This document shows, piece after piece, positions 44,500 through 54,472 of a stretch of 64,000 nt of DNA (position 1 is the stretch's first letter; every line of letters starts with the position of its first letter). The stretch spans positions 232,828,503-232,892,502 of the forward strand of contig NC_073692.1 in assembly GCF_029784155.1 (NCBI RefSeq), read 5' to 3'. Origin of the DNA: Uranotaenia lowii (lineage: Eukaryota > Arthropoda > Insecta > Diptera > Culicidae). The translations under genes and the position numbers were made by a program. Below the pieces are notes generated by a model. It searched no databases. It was not told the DNA's origin and saw nothing but the letters and a program-made list of their open reading frames with translations.

Positions 44500-46887
44500 C
44501 AGGGATGTCAACCTTCCAGATTTTGTCTGGATCTTCCAGACTTTTTGGACTTTTGCCAGACATTTTTTTAGGTTTCCAGACTTCCAGACTTTTGACATTT
44601 CTTCCAGACAATTCCAGACTTTTGGGTTTAAACATTAATTATTATAAGAAACTATGAAAATTCAAATTGGCCATGGTGTAATATGACAGGAAATGATAAA
44701 TTTTATGAATTATAAATTCAAAAGTGTTCGAAACTTATTAATAATGGCAAATGCTTTGAAGATGAATGTTCAATCGAGAGTCATACAGAGCACGTGTCTG
44801 GTATAGTGACAGAAAAATACGAAACGCAGAGAAAACTTGGATTTTGAAACAAATCAAAACTGGCTTTGATTCAAAATATTCAGTTTTTTGAATCAAATTC
44901 CTGTTTTCTTTGAATCAATGAATTATTGTTATGATTCGAAAGAATAATTTTGGAAAGAAAGAATTAATTTTTTGAACTGAATAATTTTGGACTTTGATTT
45001 TGAACAAATTCTTGGATTCAAAAGATATTTGTCCACTTTCACTTTTTTATTGCGTTGAGTTTTCTTTCAACCAAAAAAAAATGTTTTCAACAGAAAGGAA
45101 TAATTTCTTTAAATTGAAACTTCAAACTTAGAAGATATTTTGGATTGAGCAAGAACCGAATGCGAATAATTCGAATCAGAGACAGCTATTTAGGAGAATT
45201 GCTGATGAAAAATGGTAAGTGTGTGTTAATCCGTTAATCTAAAAGTGAATATTTAAGATTTCATATAAAATCTTGCATTGTTACAGGACCACGACTGATT
45301 CCACACCAAATCCTGATTATCTTTGGCTCGATCTTCAGCGTCATTCACCAGTTGGACGACCAATCAAGCTAGCAACCAGAGTTGCTTCCGGAAGTCTATT
45401 GAGCGACCCGAGAAGAATGCCCTCAGGCCAAAATTAGGACCGGATGATTCAACTATAGTGAACCAATTTATGATGTAATTTCTTTGTTTTTCTTATTCAA
45501 AATTCCTAATAGGAACTTCGGATCAACAGAAAATATTTCGTGCAATCTAAATCTAAATAACATTGTAGCAAACGAAAACAACTTTGCTCTTTTGTTGTTT
45601 TTTTGTTTCAAAGCATTAAGATTTTGATTGAAAAAAAAAATTATTTAAAATAAAGGAAAATGCCTTTTAACCAAAGCAATATCTGTTTATACCAAAATCA
45701 AAGGAAAAAGTCCGGCACTTTTCTATGAAACTAAAATCATTCCGCTGCGTGTATTGCAAATTGCAAAATTGATCTTAGGGGCCGTGGACCACGTCGACAG
45801 AAAAATGAGATATTTAACCCCTCCTCCCCCTCCGTGGACAAGCGTGGACATTTGGCAAACCCCTCCCCCCCTCTCTGGATGTCCACGTGGACAGATTTGA
45901 TAAAGTTTTTAATTTTAATACCTATGATTAAAAGTTAGAAAACACCCCTTTTGCCTTTTTGTTATTCAAATGGTTGATTTTGAAAAACCGAATAATAATT
46001 TCCTTTAAAAATTAATTTTTATAAATTTCTTAATTACCATATTTATCACTTGCTTTCAAGTAGCTGCTAATTGTTTAAACTTAAACTAGAAAGGCATCTT
46101 TCATGACATATAATTCAATCGTCTAAAAATAATAATAACAATTTCCTTATTTGGATTCACTTGATGATTTCAAACCTTCCCAGTGAACATATTGTTATTT
46201 TAAGAAGTTGTTATGCTCATTCTGGTGGCTAACTTAACATACAGAATAAATTAGCCACCAATGAATGTGCAGAACAGCCCTTTAATAGAACAATATGTTA
46301 ATTTGGAATGTTAGAAATCATCATGTGAATCCAAATTGAGAAATTTTTATTATTATTTCTGAGACGATATAATTTTATGTCAAAAACGATGCTTCTCTTT
46401 TGTGCGTCCAATTTCACACAAATTTACATCATCGATGATTCAATAATCTGTCAAATGTGTTATACAATTTTGTCTGATAGTTTATGGCTTCAAGAGTTTC
46501 TGTTTTCCCGAGTGTAATTTTAGGTCAAAAACGATGCTTCAATTTTGTGCATCCAATTTGACATAAATTTACACCAAAAAATTAATAGTGTGTATGCTAT
46601 TCTAAGATTTTGATTTAAACTTCTTAATATTTATTTACCTTTTGAAAATATTTTGAAAGTAAGTATGTCCATGTGGACATGACCCAAACCTCTACCCCCT
46701 TCTCCGTGTACAAGCGTGGACATTTCCATACCCCTCTCCCCCCTCCTAAGTTGTCCACATGGTATGTGAACGGCCCCTTAAAAAAAAGGAGCCACCTTCA
46801 AAACTTTGGTGTCCAGACATTTCCAGACAATTCCATACATTTTTTCAAAATCTTCCAGACTTTTCTGAAAAATAGTTGGCAACCCTG
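44500..46887 (+). mobile_element. hAT element with CAGGGATGTCAACC ends and 8-bp target duplication
   Basis: Left end CAGGGATGTCAACCTTCCAG and right end AGTTGGCAACCCTG are inverted. GTTCCCGC is duplicated at 44492-44499 and 46888-46895. Near both ends, TCTTCCAGACTTTT and CTTCCAGAC words are repeated, a subterminal pattern common in hAT elements. No transposase frame remains. A foldback element (45778-46777) sits inside. A shorter relative is at 53765-54571. Confidence 0.9.
45778..46777 (+). mobile_element. 1.0-kb long-arm foldback element (GGGGCCGT ends), TTA target
   Basis: Left end GGGGCCGTGGACCACGTCGA and right end (reverse complement GGGGCCGTTCACATACCATG) are inverted, and TTA flanks both sides (45775-45777 and 46778-46780). 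Inverted similarity continues toward the centre: ATTTGGATTCACTTGATGAT faces ATCATGTGAATCCAAATTGA, and GGTGGCTAA faces TTAGCCACC near 46224-46258. The whole element is a diverged palindrome with arms near 0.45 kb. Non-coding. Confidence 0.8.
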
Positions 46888-47405
46888 GTTCCCGCGAGAG
46901 TTGACTCGAGCGGTTGAAAATGTCTGAGTAAGAACGACGTATAGACAGCACACATTCCTTCCCGAGCTGATTCGAGCAGTTCAACGGTCGTCTCTACCAG
47001 TCAGTCAGGACGCGTCAGCTCAGCGTTCACGTCGCAGTCATTGTTAACTGTCGCCTAATCACGATGGGTGGTTTCCTACGCATTTTGCACGTTACACAGT
47101 TTGCAAAAAATAAATTTGAAAACAAGTGTTTCATTTAAAAAATTCATTTTGAACAAAAATTTATTTCAAATCATTTGGAGTTTACTAAATAGGTTAGATT
47201 AAACAAAAGAACAATAAAAAAAACATAAACTAGCGCAAAAAATCTGGGTTTGTGCCATTCTGGGAAATGTTTTTCAAGTTAGGAAAATCAAACGGTAATA
47301 ATGGGCGGATTGGCAATGCGGAATGTGGAAATGCGCCAATAATGGTAAAAAGTTTTCAATAAAATAGATTTTCTAATATTTTAGATCGATACAACGTTCT
47401 ACTAG
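46888..47405 (+). promoter_or_regulatory. Possible MULE transposase 5' region with direct repeats
   Basis: TTCCCGCGAGAGTTGACTCG and TTCCCGAGCTGATTCGAGCA occur 76 bases apart as imperfect direct repeats, each followed by a GGTTGAA/AGTTCAA word. CAGTCAGTCAGG at about 46999-47010 resembles the arthropod initiator TCAGT. Their place upstream of the transposase frame suggests a promoter, but this is inference only. Confidence 0.25.
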
Positions 47406-49446
47406 GAGTGCAGGGGTCGAGCTCATTGTAGTAAGTCTGGTGCCCTCCGTTGTTCTGCGCGTTCAACTACAAAAAAAGAGAATGGAATCCATCGGATTCT
47501 CTTCAGCACTTCAACTCATTAACATGAGTACGACCCGCTCTACGTTGCTGAGATTAAATACAGAAATAACCTAAAACGAAAGGCAGTAGAGGACTCGGGA
47601 AAACCAGCAAAAATAGTCAGGTCAACTTTGGCGCAATGTTCTGGCTCCACGCACACCTTATTGAGCCAAAATGCGCAAAGAAAGCTAATATTGCGTGCAA
47701 GGAAGCTCGACCAACAAAAATCTGGTGACGTTCTCCCAACAGAACCCCAATCTTTAGAAGATTTTGAGGTCCCTGAAAGGTTTACTAAAACCCTTTCAGG
47801 TGAACCGTTTTTAATCAAAAACATAACCATCGACGGAGAACGGGCTATTATGTTTGGAACGACGGAATCGATACGACGGCTTGCTGAAGCAAAGTACTGG
47901 GTTATCGACGCAACATTTGAAAGCGTTCCATCTTTGTTTCGGCAAATGCTGTCAATGCATGGCAGTTGTGCTCCACATCACCTTAAAACATTCCCGTTAG
48001 TATATAGCCTTATGACCACTAAGACAGATGTACCGAGAGGTTCTGGCGTCGTTGGTGTCCAAAGGTTTGTTGTTTTTTTTTTTGTTTCTTTCCTGTAGTA
48101 TAAGGCTTAACCTTTTGCCAAGATAACACACAGGACACGACACTCATTTGATTGTTAGTAGCGCCAACTTGAGCCCCTCGGCTTGATCGATTTGGTTGGG
48201 GCTACATCGACGATCAACTCCTGATGACAGCGACGGATAGACGTCAGATCGAGAAACGGCAGAGTGGCAAGTGAAAACGTAGAAGAAGGTTGATAAGGCG
48301 GAAGTAGATAAAAAGCGTGCGCGAAATAATTTATAAAATTAAGGAAGTTTTTCTATTTACGTTGGAAAATAGTGATCGAACTAATATTTTCCGAACGGTA
48401 AGATTAAAATTGATATTTTGTACGATAATTGGGAAGTTACGAACTATTTACTTTGTAGTCAGGTTTACAAATACTGTAAAACGTGGAAATTGAGCATATA
48501 TGCAATAGGTGGATAGTTCTTATCTGGTAAGATTGTTATAACAACGTATAGATAACGCATTTAATAACTGATTTCGTGATGCTAAACAGATTCCGACAAG
48601 GATTGGACAGTGTTAGGAGAGATTTGCCGCACAACAGCTATTGCGAACACTAAATGTAAGCCTTTCTTCCCTCGTTCATAATTTTCTGAAATTAACTAAA
48701 ATTATAATTTTAGGAGATTTTTAATCATCGAATAAAAAGACTAAAGATCCAGAAATATTGTTCTTTGTGAGCTGGCATCCCTAACATGATGTTCAGAATT
48801 TTGAAGTTGATACTAATTCTCAATATTTTCTTTTGAAAGGTGATGAATTAGGCATCGATTTGGAGCCGAAAGTAGTCTTGTCCGACTTCGAAAAGGCTCT
48901 GATGAATGCGCTTCGGTCGGAGTTTCCGGAAACTCGGGTGACTGGATGTTTTTTCCATTTGAGCCAAAACCTTTGGAAGCACATCCAGCAAGCGGGGCTC
49001 GTATCACTGCTGAGAGAGGAAAAATATTTTAATTTTTCAAAATGGTGCAAGCTTTGGCCTTCTTGCCTCCCGAAAGAATTCCGGATGGGTTACGAGCCAT
49101 CCGAGCACAGGCACCGGATGATAAATTTGATCCCATTTTCACCTATTTCGAAGAATATTACGTTCTTGGACGGCCTAGGCGGACGATGAAAGACGGTCGT
49201 GTTACCAGAGTAGATCCTCTGCACCCTCCACACTCGTGGAGCGTGTATGAGAGCATTCTGGAACACGTACCAAGAAGCAGCAACCAAATCGAGGCTTGGC
49301 ATCGCCGCTGGGGTGAATTGGCGCAGAGAAACGTCGGCGTCTTCAAAATATTTGAAGAAATTATTAAAGAAGAGAACTTTATGCGAAGTCAAATCGATAT
49401 GTGTCTCGTAGGGAGTTCCACCGGTAAGAAAAAAAAAACAATTTGA
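47406..49446 (+). pseudogene. FLYWCH zinc-finger plus MULE transposase, broken
   Basis: The first exon (to 48064) holds the end of a FLYWCH-type finger (ALRCSARSTTKKENGIHRIL then H-x-HEYDPLY, with a TAA at 47520 where the middle Asn is expected). A linker follows, then the MULE catalytic core: AKYWVIDATFESVPSLFRQM (first D). After an intron come VVLSDFEKALMNALRSEFPE (second D) and VTGCFFHLSQNLWKHIQ (C-x-x-H). A frame shift near 49035 leads into YYVLGRPRRTMKDGRV and HVPRSSNQIEAWHRRWGELA. Frame also shifts near 48025 (into QMYREVLASLVSK). Three lesions make it inactive. A transposase in a 9-bp-duplication element with inverted ends fits Mutator-like biology. Confidence 0.85.
48065..48839 (+). 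other. Probable intron of the MULE transposase
   Basis: The coding frame ends ..SK and resumes with GDELGIDLEP after joining AAAG at 48061-48064 to GTGATGAATT at 48840. Donor GTTTGT and acceptor TTTTGAAAG are weak but legal. The 775-bp length is large for an insect intron of this kind, and part of it (48100-48780) may be a further insertion. Confidence 0.5.
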
Positions 49447-49757
49447 CGCCGAAAACGATTTGGTGATTTTGAACATAGTTTCAAATTATGATAAGTATTC
49501 ATTAATGGATTACTTAAAAACGGTAGCTACACAACTGAGGTCGAGGGGAAAATAATTAAATTTAAGATATTTTTTTCCTAAGATTAGATAAACAACCTGA
49601 GAGTAAAGTTTATTTTTTATATAAAACGTTTACCTTAAATTTAAATAAACTCATGAATAAAAATCTGGACTAAATCTTGAATTAGTTTGATTGTGCATAA
49701 TATTATATTATGGAATAGCGCCTATTGTAATCTGCTTAGATACTACTTGATTCGATA

Positions 49758-49912
49758 CTGTTATGCCAAATGGCCTTTATGCCAAATGGCTTTATGCCAA
49801 ATGGCTTTATGCCAAATGGCCTTTATGCCAAATGGCTTTTATGCCAAATGGCCTTTATGCCAAATGGCTTTATGCCAAAAGGCTTTATGGCAAATGGCTT
49901 TATGCCAAATGT
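49758..49912 (-). repeat. Right terminal array of the MULE (CATTTGGCATAAAGC units)
   Basis: Ten units, inverted relative to the left array, with the same AAAGGC and AAAAGC size variants and a CATTTGCCATAAAGC unit next to a CTTTTGGCATAAAGC unit. It ends with GTCATACTCCC at 49921. Confidence 0.95.
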
Positions 49913-50083
49913 CATACTCCCATTGTTTAGATACTGTCAAACTCGAAGTCGTGTTTTTCGATTCAACGAAAATGAAGGTGAAGCAACGCAAGTCGAGAGA
50001 ACAAATTCTTTCCAAACACCTGGAATTTCCTGACCTGTCGCCCCGGCAGTTGAGAAAAATGTTAAACATTCATCATTCAACCA

Positions 50084-51075
50084 CTGATGAACTGATGTAC
50101 AAGCTAAGCCTTGAAGCGTGTGTAAAGTTCCAACGACCTTTTTCAATCAATTTTATGTGTTTTGGTTGAGCCACCAGATGTCTCCAAGGACACCAGAGAG
50201 AACTGTCAAGAAGAAAGTGAAATGTAAACAAAACAAAATAACAAACTATTAGTCAGTTATGAATATGTCGAATTACTATTTGACGAATTTTGAGCAAATT
50301 GATGATAAAGATTCGCAACACATTTATGATTTGCGTAATGAAAATTTTTAGCATTGAGCTTTTTCTAACTGCTTCAAAGCATTAAGCACTAAATAGAAAC
50401 AGCATCGAATCGGTATTGTTTCATGAGATTGTTAATTTTAAACTCAACTGGATAAAATAACTGGTTCGTCTAACTTGTCTGAAGTTCTTAGTTAGTCTTT
50501 TTTAGTAAAAAGAATGATGGTAAAATGAACCAGGCAAATTTACCATGTTGTGATATATTGAAGCCGTCCATTCTGCTACGATATTAATTAATTAATTTTT
50601 GAGATCATATACGATTGTGCTCTTCCAAGAATGAGGTACTTTAAAAGTTTATTCGGTTTGTTTAAATAATAGCATTTGAAATTTTGCACTGGTTTCTGGA
50701 ATATTAAAATTCAAGCTGGTACATCTGTTTGTTATTTCGGCAGTCTCTGTAGTGAGAAAAATATGATGATGCTATTTTCCTCAGCTTGAAATTATTCGTG
50801 GTTAATCCAATCGTATAGAATAATTCCTCGTATTGTATTTAAATTTATTCATTTTTTGATTTCAAATACCATTGCGTCCTTTCGAAAAATTGTTACATTT
50901 AAAAGAACTATCTAGAAACAGTGCCATCTATTGCGCCGTTCAAAAGTTAGAAATCAAGCAATAGATGGCACTGTTTTTCGTCATTTTTTAACGGCTTCTT
51001 TGAATTAGAGCACTGGAAATTTTACACAAGTTTCTGAAGATTTTTTGTTCGAGCTTGTACATCTGTTCATCTGTG
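50084..51075 (+). mobile_element. 992-bp miniature element with 9-bp target duplication
   Basis: Left end CTGATGAACTGATGTACAAG and right end (reverse complement CACAGATGAACAGATGTACA) are inverted, and ATTCAACCA is duplicated at 50075-50083 and 51076-51084. It interrupts the mariner helix-turn-helix coding sequence. A second copy of the right-end word (GCTGGTACATCTGTTTG) lies inside at about 50715, as part of an internal duplication of about 200 bases. The 9-bp duplication suggests Mutator-like mobilisation. The 160-codon frame spanning its left end is an artefact. Confidence 0.85.
50916..50976 (+). repeat. Perfect 19-bp hairpin
   Basis: AAACAGTGCCATCTATTGC (50916-50934) and GCAATAGATGGCACTGTTT (50958-50976) are exact reverse complements separated by 23 bases. 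It interrupts the internal duplication of the 992-bp element, so it may be a tiny insertion or a small-RNA-like hairpin. Confidence 0.85.
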
Positions 51076-51459
51076 ATTCAACCATCTCCAGAGTGTTGAA
51101 GAGGTTCCAGGAGCGGTTGACGTTGGGCCACGGCAAAGGAGCTGGAAGAAAACATGTCGTATGTCGCTGAGCTACGTCTAGAATGCAAAGAAGATAGCTG
51201 GACTACATACATACAAGGTACAGATCTTCGCAAACCGCGATGAGTGGCAACAATCGACGGCTAAAACTCGGGTACATGAGCTCTACGAGAAGATGCTGAC
51301 TAAAGCATGGATAACCAAAAATCTGGACGGTCTATCTCGGAGGTATGTAAACGAAATAAAAATTGTTTTGTACTCAAAATGTAGGGATTTTATTGCACTT
51401 TAAAGGAAAAATTTAAAAAAATATTCCGATGTTATTTTAATGAATTTTCGAACTTTTCG

Positions 51460-52676
51460 TCGAGTAACACTCATCATAGTTTAGACACCCTATTCGCTGA
51501 CCTCGGCGGCCATTTTGTTCCACAATCTCTTCATCTTTGTTGCATCCTTAGCCGTCCTACCATTTTTATTCATTTTCTGCTTGACAATTTCCCAATATTT
51601 TTCGATAGGGCGGAATTGAGGGCAGTTGGGTGGGTTGATGTCCTTTTCGACAAAATCCACCCCGTTGTCCCGATACCTCTGTAGTACCTTTTTGCTGTAG
51701 TGGCAGCTTGCCAAATCTGGCGAAAACCTTACTTGTCCTTTGTGAGTTCTAATGTACGGAAAAAACGTTTTTCAGGCACTCCTCCTTGTACATTTTGCAG
51801 TCCATGGTCTTTTATTTTATTTTATTTTTTAAACTAACGTTTGCTTTTATGAAAACGTTAATCGAAAATTTTGTATAACCTTTTCATGTGGTCTTCTGAT
51901 GACTTGAAACGTCGAGGTTTGTAAACTCAAACAACAATCCATGGTCTTGTTTTTCACAAAAACCGGGGTTTTTCGTCCGGAGCTGCAAATACCTTGCCGA
52001 ATCATACACTTTCTTACAAACTTATCGGCACAAACGAATTTGAACTTGGCGGGGACATCACTCCGACCACGGGCTTTGTAAAATTGTTGGTCACGAAGCC
52101 GCCCAAAATCCATCTTCACATACGTTTCGTCATCCATGAGGATGAGGATGCATCGTCGTATTTCGTTGGAATCTTGTTGTATAACTTCGGGGCACGTCTT
52201 TTGGCTACTCAATTCTGCTTCAATATCCGGTTTGGTAGCTTACTGGCCCGATAAGATCGTATTCCTTCGCGCAGACGAATCCTTCAGACGGTGCACCGGT
52301 CGGCGTTGAATTTCTTGGCGATGTCGTAGTCCGACTACCCTGTGTTTGCCTTGATCGTACTCAACACCTTCAAATGCAGTTTCCGATCCTTAATTCCACT
52401 ATGTCGCTTGGAATGAACCTGCCAATCGATAGTATGCATCTCACGGAAACGTTTGAGAACGCTGCACACGGTGGATTTGACCATTTTTACAGATTTCGCG
52501 ATTTTTGAACCCGTGCACGTCGGGTTTTTGACGTGGGTGTCCAAAATTAATTTTCGTCTCGCGGCTTCCATCACGTGCAACTTTTTTGAAACAAAACAAA
52601 TCGTAAAGAAATTTTTGGCACTGATAGAGGAAACATTTCCGAACAAAGTACTGTCAAAACATTCCAGATCCGACAA
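51460..52676 (-). pseudogene. DD37E mariner transposase, inactive
   Basis: Minus-strand segments in order: helix-turn-helix (RRKLILDTHVKNPTCTGSKI, KSTVCSVLKRFREMH), LMDDETYVKMDFGRL (first D), FKFVCADKFV, MIRQGICSSGRKTPVFVKNK, SPDLASCHYSKKVLQRYRDN (second D), PPNCPQFRPIEKYWEIVKQK (E) and a C-terminal SVTRRKVRKFI. Between the second D and the E there are 37 residues. A 125-bp retroposon insertion at 51813-51937 and several frame shifts inactivate it. The DD37E spacing supports a mosquito origin. Confidence 0.9.
51813..51937 (-). mobile_element. 125-bp retroposon 3' stub with 11-bp target duplication
   Basis: TCCATGGTCTT is duplicated at 51802-51812 and 51938-51948. Read on the minus strand the insert ends in AAAATAAAATAAAATAA, a LINE/SINE-type tail. 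The rest (GACGTTTCAAGTCATCAGAA) is probably a 3' untranslated region. Without it the mariner frame reads KTMDCKMYKEECLKN. Confidence 0.88.
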
Positions 52677-52734
52677 CTAGAAGCGCTATGGTGTAACAAA
52701 CAGTGCGTCCAGATTTTGGGTGATCCATGCTTTA

Positions 52735-53000
52735 AATATGGCTGCTGCGTGATGGAAGACGAAACGAAAGCCGATTCTAAGCAAATTTCGGGGTTGGAAT
52801 TTTTCACCGAGTTTTTTGATGTGGACGACAAATTTAAGAAAAAGATGTCGCCTCCAGGCCATCTGCTCTTGCGGACTGAGGAGTGAGCCTTTCGGGACAT
52901 CTGGCACAGTAAATGGCAAGATCTACAAATCTGAGTGCCTCGAGAAGCGCCGTTTGCAGTTCTTGCAGCAGCACGTCGTCAAATGTTTCTAGATTGATTT
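52735..53000 (+). pseudogene. Mariner transposase, catalytic middle part (host copy)
   Basis: The plus strand reads KYGCCVMEDETKADSKQISG, FDVDDKFKKKM, then after a gap GTVNGKIYKSECLEKRRLQF and LQQHVV. It contains the first catalytic aspartate (MEDET) and continues the N-terminal half at 49970-51302. About 40 residues between the two blocks and everything after LQQHVV are missing. Confidence 0.8.
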
Positions 53001-53029
53001 TTACCTGAGTGCACTTTCATTACGTCGTA

Positions 53030-53330
53030 TGAAACAAAATGTAAACAAATAGTTTCATTTAAAAAAATACAAAAAACTATTACATTTGGTAGAACAAGCA
53101 ATCAAAACGTAGAATAATTAAAAAAAAACGAAGGGCAAAAAGTAGGTCGCGTGATTTGATACTAATTTGAAAAAAAATGTATAGGTAAATTTACTTAACA
53201 TAAGTTTTACACTCAATTTTTATAATTGATCAATTTTGGTTTATTCAAAAGAAAAGCTTCTGAAGGTGTAATTTTAAATTCATAGTTATATGAAAAATTA
53301 ATCAGCACTATCAGTTTTTTTATCCACCTA
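53030..53330. other. Unassigned AT-rich spacer
   Basis: No feature recognised between the mariner remnant and the RTE LINE. Confidence 0.35.
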
Positions 53331-53906
53331 ATAAACCTAAGGGTCCGGCACCGATTGACCGACGCATAAGGCTGAGATAAACGATCTCCCCTGCTGGCGA
53401 TCCGGACCCAGCGTCTTCACTTGCTGCCAGCCAAGGTTCTCGTCAACTGTGCGGATTTCAGCGGCTAGACTTCGCCGCCACGAGCTTTTGGGCCTGCCTC
53501 TTCTTCGATGCCCATCTGGATTCCAGTCAAGCGCCTCTCTGCAAATCTCGTTTTCATCTTTTCGCAGCGTGTGCTCAATCCATCTCCGCTTACGTTCCCG
53601 AATCTCGATTTATAGCGCCTTTTGATGACACTGGCGATGAAGTTTCACGTTTGAGATCCAGTTGACAGGCCACCAAACGAGAATGATGTTCCGCAGGCAG
53701 CGATTCACAAAAACTTGCAGTCGTCACCGCATATGTGCACCAAGTTTCGCTCCCTTACAGCAATCAAGGTTGTCAACTGTTTTTCGAAAAAGTCTGGAAG
53801 ATTTTAAAAAAAATGTCTGGATTTTTAAAGAAATGTCTGGATAGCTTACCTTTCAGTTTTGATCTCTTTTTTTTTTGAGTAACCAGATCTTAATGTATAG
53901 CAGATA

Positions 53907-54472
53907 CACTGAAAATCGAAAATACCCAAACTTGAGAACTGCCACCCGCCAAACCTAAGTTCAAGATTGACAACTTAAGTTTGTGAAAAAATCACAGCTT
54001 GCCAATAAGCCAAACTTGTCCTTCAAGCGAAGAACTATTTTTTTGGGGGGTTTTTGTTGTAAGCGCATCTGATTCTGTTACCTCCATCGTGGCAGATTTA
54101 GGTTTGGGGGGTAAGTTCAAAGCGAAGAACTGTTTTTTTGGGGGATAACTTTTATTCCCGCTTCATTCGCAGAAAGTCTCACATATACGATGATGTAGCT
54201 GCCTCTCTCAACAACTCTCGGGTGGTCGAGCGGTTAGCATCCTGAGATGGTAATCGCAAAGCCATTGCAGGTATGGGTGTGATTCCTGTACCTGGCGATA
54301 TTTTTTTTTATTTTGATTTCCATTTTATTGTGGTATCAGATTTTGGGGGATGAGTTCTCCTTTAAGAGCTTAACTTTGTGCTATGCCACCAATAGCCAAA
54401 CCTGTAGGGAGGGAGTTTCATTCGAGTTGGCGGGAAAAGTTCTCAAGTTTGGGTATTTTCGAGGTTCAGTGT
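53907..54472 (+). mobile_element. 566-bp TIR element nested in the hAT, TA target
   Basis: Left end CACTGAAAATCGAAAATACC and right end, reverse-complemented, CACTGAACCTCGAAAATACC begin inverted arms of nearly 50 bases (…CCAAACTTGAGAACT…). TA lies on both sides (53905-53906 and 54473-54474). Two internal copies of AGCGAAGAACT followed by T7G5-7 are direct repeats. A tRNA-like SINE is inside. Confidence 0.85.
54214..54298 (+). mobile_element. tRNA-derived SINE head in the nested TIR element
   Basis: Box A-like TGGTCGAGCGGTTAGC and box B-like GGTGTGATTCC are 37 bases apart. The last stem (CAGGTA…TACCTG) is partly retained. It is followed by ATATTTTTTTTTATTTTG, a pol III terminator-like T run. 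It lacks a full acceptor stem pairing, so a working tRNA is unlikely. Confidence 0.5.

Larger units (their letters stand above)
43011..49921 (+). mobile_element. Mutator-like (MULE) element with tandem-repeat inverted ends and 9-bp target duplication
   Basis: Both ends start GGGAGTATGACATTTGGCAT when read inward. ATTGTTTAG is duplicated exactly at 43002-43010 and 49922-49930, the 9-bp size typical of Mutator. The inverted ends are arrays of about ten 15-16-bp CATTTGGCATAAAGC units. A FLYWCH/MULE transposase pseudogene lies near the right end (47406-49446) in plus orientation. The element was later entered by a hAT element (44500-46887). Length 6911 bp, or about 4.5 kb without the hAT. Confidence 0.88.
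49970..51302 (+). pseudogene. Mariner transposase N-terminal half (49970-50083 and 51085-51302)
   Basis: Joined across the 992-bp insertion, the frame reads MKVKQRKSREQILSKHLEFP, LSPRQLRKMLNIHHST, ISRVLKRFQERLTLGHGKGA (helix-turn-helix DNA-binding domain). After a shift comes YKVQIFANRDEWQQSTAKTR and VHELYEKMLTK. This is the usual order in DD37E mariner transposases. Stops occur around 51165-51190. The catalytic part continues at 52735. Confidence 0.8.
51303..52732 (-). mobile_element. Full-length DD37E mariner inserted in another mariner
   Basis: Inverted ends AAGCATGGATAACCAAAAAT (51303) and, from the right, AAGCATGGATCACCCAAAAT lie 1430 bp apart with TA on both sides (51301-51302 and 52733-52734). 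Removing the element restores the host reading MLTKYGCCVMEDET. The size is normal for a mariner of this type. The transposase runs on the minus strand and is broken. Confidence 0.9.
42815..53000 (+). mobile_element. Mariner-type element split by three large insertions (composite)
   Basis: Four separated pieces form one element: a likely 5' end at 42815-43010 (GCGAACACGAAATTATTGCG), 49931-50083, 51085-51302 and 52735-53000. The joins are proved by target duplications: ATTGTTTAG (Mutator-like insertion 43011-49921), ATTCAACCA (miniature element 50084-51075) and TA (second mariner 51303-52732). At the last join the frame reads MLTKYGCCVMEDET without a break. The transposase is N-terminal HTH plus the first catalytic aspartate region; the C-terminal part with the E is missing. 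Confidence 0.8.
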
